NCBI GenBank assembly: GCA_040255925.1
Contig: JBDZVX010000019.1
Span: 1 to 28,229 of the forward strand
DNA from: Nitrolancea sp040255925
GTDB lineage: Bacteria > Chloroflexota > Chloroflexia > Thermomicrobiales > Thermomicrobiaceae
Length of the DNA stretch: 28,229 nt
Reading direction: 5' to 3'
In this document: piece after piece, positions 14,414 through 22,608 of the stretch
Position numbering within the stretch: the stretch's first letter is position 1
Layout: each line of letters begins with the position of its first letter
Made by a program: the position numbers and the translations under genes
Notes under the pieces: model-generated
Database searches by the model: none
What the model was told of the DNA's origin: nothing
Seen by the model: only the letters and a program-made list of their open reading frames with translations

Positions 14414-15376
14414 TCACTCACCACGGACGATGCGGGTCGCCGACTCTACGATCCGGTCTCCTGTCAGGCCATAGGTTTCCATCAGTTCCTCAGCGGTGCC
14501 CGATTGCGCATAGGTGTCGTCCAGATCCACGAAGCCCATCCGGCAGGGATGGAGCCGCGCCACCGCCATGGATACGATGCTCCCGAGCCCGCCGTAGTGG
14601 AGGTGCTCCTCCGCGACGACGATCCCATTGGTCTCCTGGGCCGCCGCGATTACGGCTGCCTCATCCAGCGGTTTGACCGTATGCATGTCCAGCACCCGCG
14701 CCTGAATCCCCTGCTTCGCCAGCCGTTCGGCGGCATCCAACGCGACCGCGACCATCACGCCGTTCGCCATGACCGTCACATCGCCGCCCTGGCGGAGCGT
14801 GTTCGCCCGGCCGATCTCGAACGGGACCTCGCCACTATAGACCACCGGGACCGCTGGGCGGCCGACGCGCAGATAAACCGGCCCCTCATGCGCCATCATG
14901 GCGCGGGTCGCCACCCGTGCCGATGGCGCGTCGGCCGGCACCAGCACGACGAAGCCCGGCAGCGCGCAGGCGAGCGCGACATCCTCGATTCCCATCTGCG
15001 ACGGGCCGTCTTCGCCGATCGTGATTCCGGCATGGCTGCCGACCAGCTTCACATTCAGGTGTGGGTAGGCCACGCCCATCCGGATCTGATCGAACGCGTT
15101 GCAGAGGAGGAAGGCCGCGAAGCTTGCCGCGACCGGGACCTTGCCGCTTGCGGCCAGGCCTGATGCCACGCCGACCATGTTCGACTCCGCGATGCCGAGA
15201 TCAAAAAACCGGTCGGGGAACTCCTCCGCGAACCACTCGGTGCGGGTGGAGTTGTTGACATCGCCATCAACGACCACGATGTTCGGGTTCTCCCGTCCCA
15301 GATCGCGGAGTGATTCGCCGAAGGCGTCGCGGGTCGCCTTTCCCATCTTTAGACCAATCGCAACTCCGGGGTTCAT
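14414..15376 (-). CDS. Transketolase, C-terminal subunit
   Basis: 320 residues carrying the pyrimidine-binding and C-terminal domains of transketolase. The conserved catalytic Glu of the TPP site is Glu64 in GIAESNMVG; the middle region (LVGSHAGITIGEDGPSQMG) and VYLRVGRP are typical of the split, two-gene form. It exchanges two-carbon units between sugar phosphates in the pentose phosphate pathway with the subunit encoded just upstream. The ATG overlaps the upstream stop by 4 bases (ATGA), so the two chains are co-translated. DXS-like enzymes share the fold but are single chains. Confidence 0.9.
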   Translation of the reverse strand: MNPGVAIGLKMGKATRDAFGESLRDLGRENPNIVVVDGDVNNSTRTEWFAEEFPDRFFDLGIAESNMVGVASGLAASGKVPVAASFAAFLLCNAFDQIRMGVAYPHLNVKLVGSHAGITIGEDGPSQMGIEDVALACALPGFVVLVPADAPSARVATRAMMAHEGPVYLRVGRPAVPVVYSGEVPFEIGRANTLRQGGDVTVMANGVMVAVALDAAERLAKQGIQARVLDMHTVKPLDEAAVIAAAQETNGIVVAEEHLHYGGLGSIVSMAVARLHPCRMGFVDLDDTYAQSGTAEELMETYGLTGDRIVESATRIVRGE

Positions 15377-16227
15377 CCGATCTCCTCCAATGCCTTCGGG
15401 AGCTGTTCCGGTGGAACCGCTCGCCCATGCCAGGTGTATGACTGCTCAAGGAATGAGACACCCTTGCCTTTGACGGTGTGGGCGATGATCGCAAAGGGGC
15501 CTTTCGTGTACCACTTCGCCTCCAACAAGGCATCGCGGACCTGACCCAGGTCGTGACCGTCGATCTCCACCGTCTCCCAGCCGAAGGCCTGCCATTTCTT
15601 GGGATAGAGCGCCGGATCGGTCACATCGGAGACGGCGGACGACTGCTGATAGCCGTTGTTATCGACGATGCCGACCAAATTTCCGGTCTTGAAATTGGCC
15701 GCGGCCATTGCCGCCTCCCAGACCTGCCCCTCTTGGATCTCCCCATCTCCCATCAGAACATAGACGGTGTAGTCCCGCCCATCCAAGCGGGCATTCAGGG
15801 CATGGCCCAGCCCGATTGAAAGTCCCTGTCCGAGACTTCCCGTGGAAGCCTCGACACCAGGCACCCGACGCATATTGGGATGGCCTTCCAAGGGGCTGCC
15901 AAGCTTCCGCAACGTGTGCAGCAGGTCCACCGAGAAGTACCCGGCTTCGGCCAGCACCGCGTAGAGGATCGGCGCCGCGTGACCCTTCGAGAGGATGAAC
16001 CGGTCCCGGTCGGGCCAGTGCGGATTCTTTGGATCGTAGCGCAGGATGCCGCCGAAGTAGAGTTCGGTCATGATTTCGACCGGCGACAGGCTGCTGCTCG
16101 GGTGACCGGAGCCCGCTTCGGTCGTCATCGTGAGCACGTCACGCCGGAGGCGACGCGCGATCTCTCGCAGCCGATCCTCCTCGTTCCGGGCGGTAGGCTC
16201 GCCTCGCGTGTTCTGATCGCTTTTCAA
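15373..16227 (-). CDS. Transketolase, N-terminal subunit
   Basis: 284 residues with the TPP pyrophosphate-binding domain. The start is TTG 16227 because AGGAGG lies 5-6 bases upstream; the frame extends to 16362 but that extension is not protein-like. The motif GSGHPSSSLSPVEI carries His42, LSKGHAAPILYA follows, and the TPP/metal motif runs GDGEIQEGQVWE (160-171) to a VDNNGYQQ segment. It pairs with the C-terminal subunit to make one active enzyme. It is divergent from sdhC with about 230 bases between them. Confidence 0.9.
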   Translation of the reverse strand: MKSDQNTRGEPTARNEEDRLREIARRLRRDVLTMTTEAGSGHPSSSLSPVEIMTELYFGGILRYDPKNPHWPDRDRFILSKGHAAPILYAVLAEAGYFSVDLLHTLRKLGSPLEGHPNMRRVPGVEASTGSLGQGLSIGLGHALNARLDGRDYTVYVLMGDGEIQEGQVWEAAMAAANFKTGNLVGIVDNNGYQQSSAVSDVTDPALYPKKWQAFGWETVEIDGHDLGQVRDALLEAKWYTKGPFAIIAHTVKGKGVSFLEQSYTWHGRAVPPEQLPKALEEIG

Positions 16228-16408
16228 GTGGGCCTCCTTCCTTCTATAGTCAATGGTCACCGCAACCCGGCTGCCTCCGTGCGGTGTTGCAGCGAATTTC
16301 GGGCCACCGTGGCCCCGCCTGGGCGGCTCGGCACCGGCGAAATCAGCGGTTCCCGCGATCACGATCCGGCCGGGAATCCCGGTGTTCCTACTGCCGGTGG
16401 CAGCGGCG

Positions 16409-16417
16409 TGCGATAAT
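16409..16417 (+). promoter_or_regulatory. Extended -10 promoter of sdhCD
   Basis: TGCGATAAT is a TGn-extended -10 box 37 bases before the sdhC ATG. A dyad CTGCC-GGT-GGCAG (16391-16403) lies just upstream in place of a -35 box. Confidence 0.5.
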
Positions 16418-16454
16418 CGTTAGCGGGGTGTACGTTCCACGAGGAGAAGAATCG

Positions 16455-16883
16455 ATGGCGCTCTATCTCCCGCTGATCATCTACAGTGTGCTGATTGCAT
16501 TGATCGCCCTGGTCATCATTCGCCCGCTCCTGGCCTATCGCCGGGAACCTCGGATGTGGGCATGGGCGCTGAATCGCCTCGCCGGCATCTCCATCGTGCT
16601 CTTCCTGTTCATCCATATCGGTGAGATGACGGCCATGGCCTGGGGAGCCGACGCCTATAACCAGGCGATCAGCATTTATAAGCAGGATTGGTTCCGCCCG
16701 TTCGAGGTGCTCCTTGTCGGCGCGGTCGTCTACCATGGAATCTACGGACTGCGGGTGATGCTGCTCGATTTCTGGAAGCAGGGCGCGCGGAACGATTGGC
16801 GGCTCATCGTCGGTGGCGCGATCGCGATTCTGGCGCTGATGGGGCCGACCGCGTTGATCATGCTCTGGCCGGCCATCAGCTAA
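16455..16883 (+). CDS. sdhC: Succinate dehydrogenase cytochrome b subunit
   Basis: 142 residues, ATG at 16455 after GGAG. Three membrane helices lie at about 4-27, 42-62 and 81-103, plus a C-terminal hydrophobic segment (115-140). His54 (LFLFIHIGE) and His94 (VVYHGIYGLR) are the likely haem ligands, and RLAGISIVLF is typical of SdhC. It anchors complex II in the membrane and passes electrons from succinate to quinone. sdhD follows 33 bases later; the catalytic sdhA and sdhB genes are not in the window. Fumarate reductase cytochrome b is a close alternative. Confidence 0.85.
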   Translation: MALYLPLIIYSVLIALIALVIIRPLLAYRREPRMWAWALNRLAGISIVLFLFIHIGEMTAMAWGADAYNQAISIYKQDWFRPFEVLLVGAVVYHGIYGLRVMLLDFWKQGARNDWRLIVGGAIAILALMGPTALIMLWPAIS

Positions 16884-16916
16884 CGGCGACGAGTCGAAGA
16901 AGGAAGCGGATACGAG

Positions 16917-17294
16917 ATGATTGCTATTCCACGAGGAGCCACAAGCCGACCGGTGACAAGCAACGTTGATCTCCTCTCCTGGTACTTTTTCCGGGTCTCC
17001 GGGCTCCTCTTAATCGGGCTGGTGTTCGGGCACATCATGGCCGTCCATCTGGTGACGCCGATCGATCAGGTCGATTTCCGCTTCGTCCAGGACCGGTACA
17101 CGACACCATTCTGGCGCGTCTACGACTGGCTGATGCTAACCCTGGCGCTCTTTCACGGGATCAACGGACTGCGGACCGCCGGCGAGGACTACCTGCACCG
17201 CCGTGGCTGGCGGGCGGTCTTCGTCGCCATCCTGGCGCTGCTGGCGCTGGCCTTCTTCGTGGTGGGAACCTACAACGTCATCATGGCGGGCTAA
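16917..17294 (+). CDS. sdhD: Succinate dehydrogenase membrane anchor subunit
   Basis: 125 residues from ATG 16917 with a weak AGGA site upstream. Three membrane helices (about 24-46, 68-88, 98-120). His39 and His44 in the first helix and His80 (LALFHGINGLR) are candidate haem or quinone-site residues; the FHGINGLR segment is diagnostic of SdhD. Second gene of the sdhCD pair. It is followed by a type B hairpin repeat and a tRNA gene rather than sdhAB, so the flavoprotein and iron-sulfur subunits must be encoded elsewhere if complex II is complete. Confidence 0.85.
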   Translation: MIAIPRGATSRPVTSNVDLLSWYFFRVSGLLLIGLVFGHIMAVHLVTPIDQVDFRFVQDRYTTPFWRVYDWLMLTLALFHGINGLRTAGEDYLHRRGWRAVFVAILALLALAFFVVGTYNVIMAG

Positions 17295-17337
17295 GGCCCA
17301 GTTTGTTCGCGTGGGGATCGAACTTTGGAACTTCGTT

Positions 17338-17378
17338 CCCCTCTTCCAGAACTGCGAGAGGGGCCAAGGGTGAGGGCC
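17338..17378. repeat. Dispersed hairpin repeat, type B, copy 1
   Basis: CCCCTCTTCC and GCGAGAGGGG form a stem around an AGAACT loop, followed by CCAAGGGTGAGGGCC. Other copies are at 23393-23465 and 25328-25368. It lies 44 bases after sdhD and may terminate it. Confidence 0.65.
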
Positions 17379-17404
17379 GTCAGGGCCGCTCGGCCACCCG
17401 CTCC

Positions 17405-17433
17405 TTGAACGAGATGGGCGGATTGGGTAAGAT
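17405..17433 (+). promoter_or_regulatory. Promoter of tRNA-Gln
   Basis: TTGAAC (17405-17410), a 17-base spacer, and TAAGAT (17428-17433), placing the transcript start about 14 bases before the tRNA. Confidence 0.65.
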
Positions 17434-17453
17434 TTAATCGCGCGCGAAGCCGT

Positions 17454-17524
17454 TGGCGGGTGGTGAAATGGTATCACAAGGGCCTTTGGAGCCTTTGTTC
17501 CAGGTTCGAATCCTGGCCCGCCAG
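17454..17524 (+). tRNA. tRNA-Gln (anticodon UUG)
   Basis: A full cloverleaf can be drawn. The acceptor is TGGCGGG (17454-17460) with CCCGCCA (17517-17523). The D-arm is GTGA/TCAC, the anticodon stem is AGGGC/GCCTT with loop CTTTGGA, and the T-arm is CCAGG-TTCGAAT-CCTGG. The anticodon TTG is at 17486-17488. The 3' CCA is not encoded (GCCC follows), so a CCA-adding enzyme is needed. The U1-A72 pair and UUG anticodon agree with Gln. Confidence 0.95.
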
Positions 17525-17543
17525 CCCGGTGCATCGCGCCGGG
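17525..17543 (+). terminator. Hairpin directly after tRNA-Gln
   Basis: CCCGGTGC (17525-17532) pairs with GCGCCGGG (17536-17543) across a 3-base loop, including one T-G pair. No T-run follows, but a 12-base palindrome CGGAATATTCCG comes next (17546-17557). Terminator or processing signal. Confidence 0.5.
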
Positions 17544-17583
17544 GCCGGAATATTCCGCCCTGGGGTAACGAACGTAAGCAACC

Positions 17584-18990
17584 GTGAATTCAGACGAACC
17601 TCCCCCACAACGTAATGTCGCGGCAGTGATCCTGGCCGCGGGTCTCGGCACCCGGATGCGGTCGCGGACACCAAAGGAACTCCAGCCGCTCGCCGGCCGC
17701 CGCCTCATCGACTATGTCCTTCACGCCGTCGGTTCGGCACACCCGGCGCAGATCATCATCGTGCTCAGTCCCGCCAAAGCCCAGATGGCCGAATCCCTCC
17801 CCGAGGGCTGCGAAGTTGCCTGGCAGCATGAGCCGCTCGGGACCGGGCATGCACTCGCCCAGGCGATGCCCCGGCTGCGGCCGGAGATCGACCAGGTCGC
17901 GGTCTTCTTCGGTGACCACCCACTCCTCTCGGCGGACGTGGCTCGGCGGCTCGTTGAGGCCTCCGCCGCGAGCGGGGCGCTGGTGACCTTGCTGACTACG
18001 GTGCTGGCCGAACCCGGCGCCTACGGACGTTTGCGTTGGGATGGCGAGCGGATCACCGGCGTGGTCGAGGCCAAAGAGGATACGACAGTCTACACCGCGC
18101 CGGTTGAGGTCAACAGCGGTATGTCCTGTTACCGGCGCGACTGGCTGGAGCGGGAACTTCCGAACATCCCGAAAAGTGCGGTCGGCGAGTACTACCTCAC
18201 TTCGCTGGTCGAGCGCGCGGCGGAGGAGCCTGCTCCGGCACGGCCGGTCATCTCGGTCGTCGCGCCACCCGAGGTGGCATTCGGTGTCAATGACCGGGTT
18301 GAGCTAGCGAGAGCGGAAGAAGTTCTCCGGAGATGGATCAATGAGCGGCTGATGCGCTCCGGGGTCGCGATCGTCGATCCGAAATCGACGTTCATCGACG
18401 ACACCGTCGAGATCGGCCAGGACACCCGGATCGAGCCATTCACGACCATTTCCGGCCGGACCGTCATCGGCGAGGATTGCCGGATCGGGCCGCAAGCGAT
18501 CATCCGCGATTCCCAGATCGGCAACACAGTCGTGATCACGGCATCGATGATCGAATCAGCGGTGATCGGTGACCGGGTAGACGCCGGCCCCTACGCCCAT
18601 CTACGGCCCGGCGCCCGGATCGGTGACGGCGCCCACATCGGCAACTACGCCGAGATCAAGAACTCAGAGCTTGGGCCGGGGACGCACGTGGGGCATTTCA
18701 GCTATATTGGGGATGCCAAGGTAGGCGGCCAGGTCAACATCGGCGCCGGGACGATCACCTGCAACTACGATGGCGCCAAGAAACACCGGACAATTATCGG
18801 CACCGGCGCGTTTATCGGCAGCGACACGATGCTGGTCGCGCCAGTCGAGATCGGTTCCGGAGCACGGACCGGGGCGGGCAGCGTGGTAACGCGCGATGTA
18901 GCCCCGGACGAGACCGTGGTGGGTGTTCCAGCCCGCCCGGTGACGAAGCGAATGCGCGGCTCACGAGCCGGCAGTGAGGTTGAGAACTGA
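17584..18990 (+). CDS. glmU: Bifunctional UDP-GlcNAc pyrophosphorylase / glucosamine-1-phosphate acetyltransferase
   Basis: 468 residues, GTG start at 17584 with only a weak ribosome site. The N-terminal uridyltransferase domain (about 12-245) begins with AAVILAAGLGTRM and contains FFGDHPLL. The C-terminal left-handed beta-helix (about 265-455) is built of hexapeptide repeats and carries the acetyltransferase region GHFSYIGDAKVG with its conserved His, followed by NIGAGTITCNYDG. It makes UDP-N-acetylglucosamine for peptidoglycan and surface polysaccharide in the cytoplasm. Length is normal (about 450-460). prs follows after 8 bases and is probably in the same operon, as is common in bacteria. 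Confidence 0.95.
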   Translation: MNSDEPPPQRNVAAVILAAGLGTRMRSRTPKELQPLAGRRLIDYVLHAVGSAHPAQIIIVLSPAKAQMAESLPEGCEVAWQHEPLGTGHALAQAMPRLRPEIDQVAVFFGDHPLLSADVARRLVEASAASGALVTLLTTVLAEPGAYGRLRWDGERITGVVEAKEDTTVYTAPVEVNSGMSCYRRDWLERELPNIPKSAVGEYYLTSLVERAAEEPAPARPVISVVAPPEVAFGVNDRVELARAEEVLRRWINERLMRSGVAIVDPKSTFIDDTVEIGQDTRIEPFTTISGRTVIGEDCRIGPQAIIRDSQIGNTVVITASMIESAVIGDRVDAGPYAHLRPGARIGDGAHIGNYAEIKNSELGPGTHVGHFSYIGDAKVGGQVNIGAGTITCNYDGAKKHRTIIGTGAFIGSDTMLVAPVEIGSGARTGAGSVVTRDVAPDETVVGVPARPVTKRMRGSRAGSEVEN

Positions 18991-18998
18991 GGAGGCGC

Positions 18999-19946
18999 AT
19001 GGACGGCCGGCTCCAGGTCTTTACCGGGAATGCAAACCCTAAGCTGGCACAGGCCATCATGGGGGTATTGGAAGCGCCACTTGGCCGGGCCCATATTAAT
19101 TCCTGGCCGAACGGCGAAACGCGAGTCAAGCTCGACGAGAATGTCCGCGGCTCGGATGTCTTCGTCATCCAGTCGATGTGCCAGCCGGTAAACCAGAATC
19201 TGATGGAGATGCTGGTGATCCTGGATGCCGTCCGGCGTTCGTCGGCGGCCCGCGTCACCGCGGTGATCCCCTACTACGCCTACGCGCGGCAGGAGAAGAA
19301 GACGGCCGGGCGCGAACCGATCAGCGCGAAGCTGGTAGCCAACCTCCTGGTGACCGCCGGGGCCAGCCGGGTGCTGACCCTGGATCTCCATTCCCCGGCG
19401 ATCGAGGGATTCTTTGATATCCCGGTCGATCACCTTCGAGCCACGGCACACCTGTCAAACCACTTCCGGCGGCTTGGCTCGGAGAATCTGGTCGTCGTGA
19501 GCCCGGATTCGGGCGGCGTCGGGCGCGCCGAAGAATTCCGCCAGCGGGTAGGAGGATCGCTTGCGATCATCTCCAAGCAGCACTCCGATCCGGGACATCC
19601 GGAGAAGATCGAACTGCTGGAGATGGTCGGTGACGTCGAGGGCCGGGACGCGGTCATCGTGGATGACATGATCGCGACCGGAGAGACGGCGGTACGCGCG
19701 GCGGAACTGCTCTTATCGCGCGGGGCGAAAAGCGTACGGGTCGCGGCGGTGCACGGGGTCTTCGCCGGCAAGGCTCTGGAGCAGATCAATCAATCTCCGA
19801 TCGAAAGCGTCTACGTAACGGACACGGTTCCGTTACCGAAAGGGGTCCAGCGCGACAAGATCGAGGTCCTGACCGTAGCCCCGCTGCTGGCGGAGGCGAT
19901 CATTCGCATCCACAAGGATCTCAGCATTAGCGCCCTCTTTGTCTAG
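18999..19946 (+). CDS. prs: Ribose-phosphate pyrophosphokinase (PRPP synthetase)
   Basis: 315 residues, the usual family length. It makes PRPP from ribose 5-phosphate and ATP for nucleotide, NAD, His and Trp synthesis. The N-terminus (LQVFTGNANPKLA), the ATP-binding region YYAYARQEKKTAGREPIS, the VVSPDSGGVGRA segment and the PRPP-binding loop AVIVDDMIATGET are all present. AGGAGG overlaps the glmU stop and is only 3 bases from the ATG, an unusually short spacing that suggests translation coupled to glmU. The product is a substrate of NadC at the left end of this window. Confidence 0.95.
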   Translation: MDGRLQVFTGNANPKLAQAIMGVLEAPLGRAHINSWPNGETRVKLDENVRGSDVFVIQSMCQPVNQNLMEMLVILDAVRRSSAARVTAVIPYYAYARQEKKTAGREPISAKLVANLLVTAGASRVLTLDLHSPAIEGFFDIPVDHLRATAHLSNHFRRLGSENLVVVSPDSGGVGRAEEFRQRVGGSLAIISKQHSDPGHPEKIELLEMVGDVEGRDAVIVDDMIATGETAVRAAELLLSRGAKSVRVAAVHGVFAGKALEQINQSPIESVYVTDTVPLPKGVQRDKIEVLTVAPLLAEAIIRIHKDLSISALFV

Positions 19947-20009
19947 AGGTACAGCGCGATGACCCGCGGGAGTACCCGTCGCCGGTCGCTCGTGGCGGCC
20001 CGCTTGCGA

Positions 20010-20033
20010 CAACCGGAGGTACGGAGCCGGTTG
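20010..20033 (+). terminator. Hairpin between prs and the CBS-domain gene
   Basis: CAACCGG (20010-20016) pairs with CCGGTTG (20027-20033) around a 10-base loop. No T-tract follows, so it may be an attenuating or spacer hairpin. Confidence 0.3.
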
Positions 20034-20055
20034 GGGTGACGGGGAATCCAGGAGT

Positions 20056-21357
20056 TTGGAGGATTTGAGTACCGACAGTTGGTTAGCAATTACCGTCGCG
20101 GTTATCGCATACCTGATATTCGGGCTCGCCGCGTTCGTCGAATTGAGCCTCGCGACGGTCAACCGGCTCACGCTCCGTGAGCTGATCGAAGAACGTGCCG
20201 GCCCGCACCACGTCCAGTCCCTCATCGACCGGCCGCAGGTCGTCCGGTCCACCATGCTCCTCGTCGAACTGATCTCAACGGTGGTGATGGCAATCGCGCT
20301 GACCGTCGTCCTCCGGCAGATCGTCCCCGGTTACGGCCCGTGGGCCGCCTTTGCCGGCGCGGCGGTAGCGATCATGATCGCCCGTGGGATCGCGCGAGCA
20401 GTCGCCTCGACCGAGCACGATACGGACTCTCCCGTTATCAAGCGCATCGCCCGGCCTCTGGCGTGGGTGGCCACTCCCGCGGTCAAGATTACCGACCTGA
20501 TGACGGCGATCCTGGCGCCGCTCTTCCGCCGGACAAACGGCAACGGAGAAGTTGGGGCCGCAAACGGCGAAGAACGGGAGCGGACCGAAGAGAGCCAGGC
20601 CGAAGCGCTGGACATCGAAGAAGACGAGCAGGAAATGATAAGCGGCATTCTGCGCTTGGAGGAAGCGACCGCCCGCGAGATCATGGTGCCACGCATGGAT
20701 ATCATCGCCGTCCCGATCGGGGCATCGGTCAACGATGTGGTGGACATCGTCCGGGTGGCGGGACACTCACGAATTCCGGTCTTCCGGGAGACGATCGACG
20801 CGATCGTCGGGATGGTCTACGCCAAGGACCTGCTGCGCTTCGTGCGGGAGGAGACCGGACCGGTCAAGCTGCTCGACTTGCTCCGGCCGGCCTACTTCGT
20901 ACCGGAATCGAAACGGGTCGATGAACTGCTCAAGGATCTCCAGCAGGAGAAGGTGCATCTCGCGATCGTGGTCGACGAATACGGCGGGACGGCCGGGCTG
21001 GTGACGATCGAGGACATCCTAGAGGAGATCGTCGGCGAGATCCAGGATGAATACGATCGCGAGGTCCCGATGGTTGAGCGGGTCGGGGCCGAGGAGGTGC
21101 TAGTTGACGGCCGGATCAGCCTCGATGAGATCGGCGAAATCTTCGAGACCGAGTTCGCCGACCGGGAATCCGGCACCATTGGCGGCTTTGTCCAGCGGAC
21201 ACTCGGCCGGATACCGAAGGCCGGGGAGTCAGTGGAGGCCAATGGGCTGCTGATCGAGGTCCGGGCGGTAGAGCATCACCGGATTCGGAAGTTGCGCGTC
21301 GTCCGGATGCCGGAACCGGAGCCCGACGATGCCGAGCGCCAGGCGGGAGCCGCCTGA
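20056..21357 (+). CDS. CNNM/DUF21-CBS-CorC domain membrane protein (HlyC/CorC family)
   Basis: 433 residues. The N-terminal DUF21/CNNM membrane domain (about 8-145) has helices with FVELSLATVNRLTL and a conserved anionic region. A charged linker leads to a CBS-domain pair (about 210-335; REIMVPRMDI, then VDEYGGTAGLVTIEDILEEIVGEIQDEYD), and a CorC_HlyC C-terminal domain follows (350-415). The family includes Mg2+/Co2+ efflux and resistance proteins. The start is uncertain: no ATG or GTG exists and the TTGs at 20056 and 20065 both sit next to AGGAG/GGAGG. birA begins 2 bases after the stop. Confidence 0.88.
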   Translation: MEDLSTDSWLAITVAVIAYLIFGLAAFVELSLATVNRLTLRELIEERAGPHHVQSLIDRPQVVRSTMLLVELISTVVMAIALTVVLRQIVPGYGPWAAFAGAAVAIMIARGIARAVASTEHDTDSPVIKRIARPLAWVATPAVKITDLMTAILAPLFRRTNGNGEVGAANGEERERTEESQAEALDIEEDEQEMISGILRLEEATAREIMVPRMDIIAVPIGASVNDVVDIVRVAGHSRIPVFRETIDAIVGMVYAKDLLRFVREETGPVKLLDLLRPAYFVPESKRVDELLKDLQQEKVHLAIVVDEYGGTAGLVTIEDILEEIVGEIQDEYDREVPMVERVGAEEVLVDGRISLDEIGEIFETEFADRESGTIGGFVQRTLGRIPKAGESVEANGLLIEVRAVEHHRIRKLRVVRMPEPEPDDAERQAGAA

Positions 21358-21358
21358 C

Positions 21359-21910
21359 ATGGAATGGCGCATCGAACGGCATGAGACGGTCGGCTCCACG
21401 ATGGAGATCGCGGCCGGACACGCAATGCGTGGTGCGCCCGCTGGACTCGTCGTCATTGCCGAAGAACAGTCCACCGGCCGGGGGCGGCTTGGCCGGGTTT
21501 GGCTGGCACCGCCCGGAACGAGCCTTCTCCTCACGGCGCTCTTCCGGCCATCGCTGGAAGCCGCCAGATCGGGCACGCTATCCCGGCTGATCGCCCAGCA
21601 GGCCGGAGACGCGATCGCCGAAATAACCGGCGTCCGCCCAAGGGTCAAGGACCCGAACGATCTCCTGATTGACGGGAAGAAAATCGCCGGTATCCTCTGC
21701 CAGACGAGCATTCGGGGCGATCAGCTCGACTACCTGCTGGTCGGGATCGGACTAAACGTCAACATCCCGCCGGATCAGCTTCCCTTCCCAACCGCGACGA
21801 GCCTGCTGGCCGTCACCGGTGTAATGCAGGACCGGGAGCGTTTGCTCGCCGCCATTCTCGTCCGGCTGGCCGCGCTCCCGGAACTGGCCTGCGCGGGCGA
21901 GGAGACCTAG
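21359..21910 (+). CDS. birA: Biotin-protein ligase, catalytic domain only
   Basis: 183 residues from ATG 21359, which follows GGGAG and lies 1 base past the upstream TGA. It carries the biotin-binding motif GRGRLGR (40-46), the ETVGSTM N-terminal motif and KDPNDLLIDGKKIAGIL (97-113) with the catalytic Lys; GIGLNVN follows. It activates biotin with ATP and transfers it to carboxylase carrier proteins. It lacks the N-terminal DNA-binding domain of E. coli-type BirA and also most of the C-terminal SH3-like domain (bacterial BPLs are usually 230-330 residues). It is therefore a minimal enzyme without repressor function, or the 3' end is truncated. No continuation was seen in the other frames. Confidence 0.85.
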   Translation: MEWRIERHETVGSTMEIAAGHAMRGAPAGLVVIAEEQSTGRGRLGRVWLAPPGTSLLLTALFRPSLEAARSGTLSRLIAQQAGDAIAEITGVRPRVKDPNDLLIDGKKIAGILCQTSIRGDQLDYLLVGIGLNVNIPPDQLPFPTATSLLAVTGVMQDRERLLAAILVRLAALPELACAGEET

Positions 21911-21957
21911 GAATCGCCCCATGCGGCAGTATCCCTCAGTGGTGCCGGATCAGTGCA

Positions 21958-21985
21958 TTGGGTATCCTCGATAACAGAATATAGT
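21958..21985 (+). promoter_or_regulatory. Promoter of the carbonic-anhydrase-like / ECH / ETF cluster
   Basis: TTGGGT (21958-21963), a 16-base spacer, and TATAGT (21980-21985), in the only sizeable gap before this cluster. Confidence 0.55.
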
Positions 21986-22077
21986 CAACCGCACGACCTG
22001 GCCCGGCGATTTACGCTTGCATCCGATGGATTCGGCTTGAGAACGGCTCCGGCCCAGCACCCGGAGAGGTGGAGCGG

Positions 22078-22608
22078 ATGGCAATCATCATCCCCTACGA
22101 TGGTAGGAGCCCGCGGATCGCGGACGACGTCTTCGTCGCGCCGAATGCCGTGATCATCGGCGATGTCGAGATCGGTCCCGGCTCCAGCATTTGGTTCGGT
22201 GCCGTGTTGCGCGGTGATATCGGCCCGATCCGGATCGGCAGCCGGACGAACCTTCAAGACAACGTAGTCGTCCATCTCGACCGCGACGCGCCGACCACGA
22301 TTGGGGATGACGTGACAATCGGCCATGGCGCGATCGTACACGGCACCACTATCGGCAACGGAACGCAGGTGGGGATGGGCGCGATCGTCCTCTCGCGGTC
22401 GAACATCGGCGAAGGCAGCCTGATCGCGGCGGGCGCAGTGGTACTGGAGGATGCCGAGATTCCGCCCGGATCGGTCGTCATGGGTGTACCAGCCAAGATC
22501 AAGCGCGACGTGACGCCGGAGGAACGCACGACATTACTGCGACGGGCGGCGGTCTACGAGCAGCGTGGCGCGGCCTACCGAACCATACTCGGAAGCAGTG
22601 AGCGATGA
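22078..22608 (+). CDS. Gamma-carbonic anhydrase family protein (YrdA/PaaY-like)
   Basis: 176 residues from ATG 22078 (GGAGAGG 8 bases upstream; the GTG at 22069 is less well placed). It is a left-handed beta-helix of hexapeptide repeats closed by a C-terminal helix. The three zinc ligands of the family are present as His66 (NVVVHLD), His83 and His88 (IGHGAIVHG), and the NLQDN motif is intact. Such proteins hydrate CO2 or act as thioesterase-like helpers in CoA pathways (PaaY). The ATGA overlap with the enoyl-CoA hydratase gene favours the second role, but this is inference. Confidence 0.88.
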   Translation: MAIIIPYDGRSPRIADDVFVAPNAVIIGDVEIGPGSSIWFGAVLRGDIGPIRIGSRTNLQDNVVVHLDRDAPTTIGDDVTIGHGAIVHGTTIGNGTQVGMGAIVLSRSNIGEGSLIAAGAVVLEDAEIPPGSVVMGVPAKIKRDVTPEERTTLLRRAAVYEQRGAAYRTILGSSER

